This document shows positions 63,865 through 64,000 of a DNA stretch of 64,000 nucleotides, piece after piece. Every line of letters starts with the position of its first letter. Positions within the stretch are counted from its first letter, which is position 1. The DNA is from Ahaetulla prasina. Its lineage: Eukaryota > Chordata > Lepidosauria > Squamata > Colubridae. The stretch is taken from positions 22,025,821 through 22,089,820 of the forward strand of contig NC_080548.1 of assembly GCF_028640845.1 (NCBI RefSeq). Reading direction: 5' to 3'. Both the position numbers and the translations under genes were made by a program. The notes beneath the pieces were generated by a model. The model saw only the letters and a program-made list of their open reading frames with translations. It searched no databases and was not told the DNA's origin.

Positions 63865-64000
63865 GAAAAGAGTGCTTAATAACTGGAATTTGGCTGTGCC
63901 GTTTCTTTCATTTTCCCTAGAGTTCTCCATCAGAAGCAATTCCTGATGACTTCAGGTGAGATCTGAGAATGACATTAGAGCACAGGGAAAAAAAGAAAGA

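Noticed and set aside
1..64000. A CRISPR array, phage, biosynthetic cluster or other prokaryote-style system
   Set aside because: All regularly spaced repeats are microsatellites, minisatellites or transposons, and the only intact gene is an animal GPCR.

Overview
The window is vertebrate nuclear DNA, almost certainly from a squamate reptile and most likely a snake. The repeat content points there: CR1 LINEs, a Bov-B (RTE) LINE, L2 LINEs, Sauria-type and other tRNA-derived SINEs, many short hAT-like elements, and LINE 3' ends that run into AATAG-type pentanucleotide microsatellites, which is reported as a snake feature. I found no bacterial-style operons, CRISPR arrays or viral genomes. The species cannot be named from sequence alone.

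Only one intact protein-coding gene is visible: a single-exon serotonin receptor, HTR1D, on the + strand at 7,405-8,538 (377 codons, same length as human HTR1D). A CpG-rich block at 25.4-27.1 kb has a perfect CRE palindrome and a good splice donor at 26,092/26,093. From recalled mammalian gene order (HTR1D followed about 14 kb downstream, same strand, by LUZP1), I infer that this is the LUZP1 promoter and first non-coding exon. In that case 26.1-64 kb is LUZP1 intron 1. That step is inference, not read from coding sequence.

Layout: 0-3.4 kb, nested transposons with a 292-bp tandem duplication; 3.6-6.3 kb, microsatellites and a CR1-L3-like LINE end; 7.3-8.6 kb, HTR1D; 8.8-25.3 kb, intergenic DNA dense in hAT MITEs, with two LTRs, SINEs, a Bov-B fragment, an interstitial telomeric tract and a 1.4-kb inverted duplication; 25.4-27.1 kb, CpG island; 27.2-64 kb, presumed intron with CR1, L2, SINE and MITE copies, polypurine tracts and scattered unique segments.

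Working names for the short transposon families are mine, not database names. hAT-like, 8-bp target duplications: A, a ~135-bp near-perfect hairpin starting CAGGGGTCTCCAACCTTGG; B, CAGAGGTGGGTTTCA, carrying GAACCGGTAG motifs; C, CAGGGGTGAAATGCT; D, GATGGCGAACCT; E, CAGGGGTGTCAAACTC; F, CAGGGGTGGGCTTCAAAA. TA-flanked: P, ~300-430 bp, CAGGTAGTCCTCGACTTAC ends. Many copies are nested, so their relative ages can be read directly. Apart from HTR1D, the open frames are shadows, low-complexity translations or transposon remnants.
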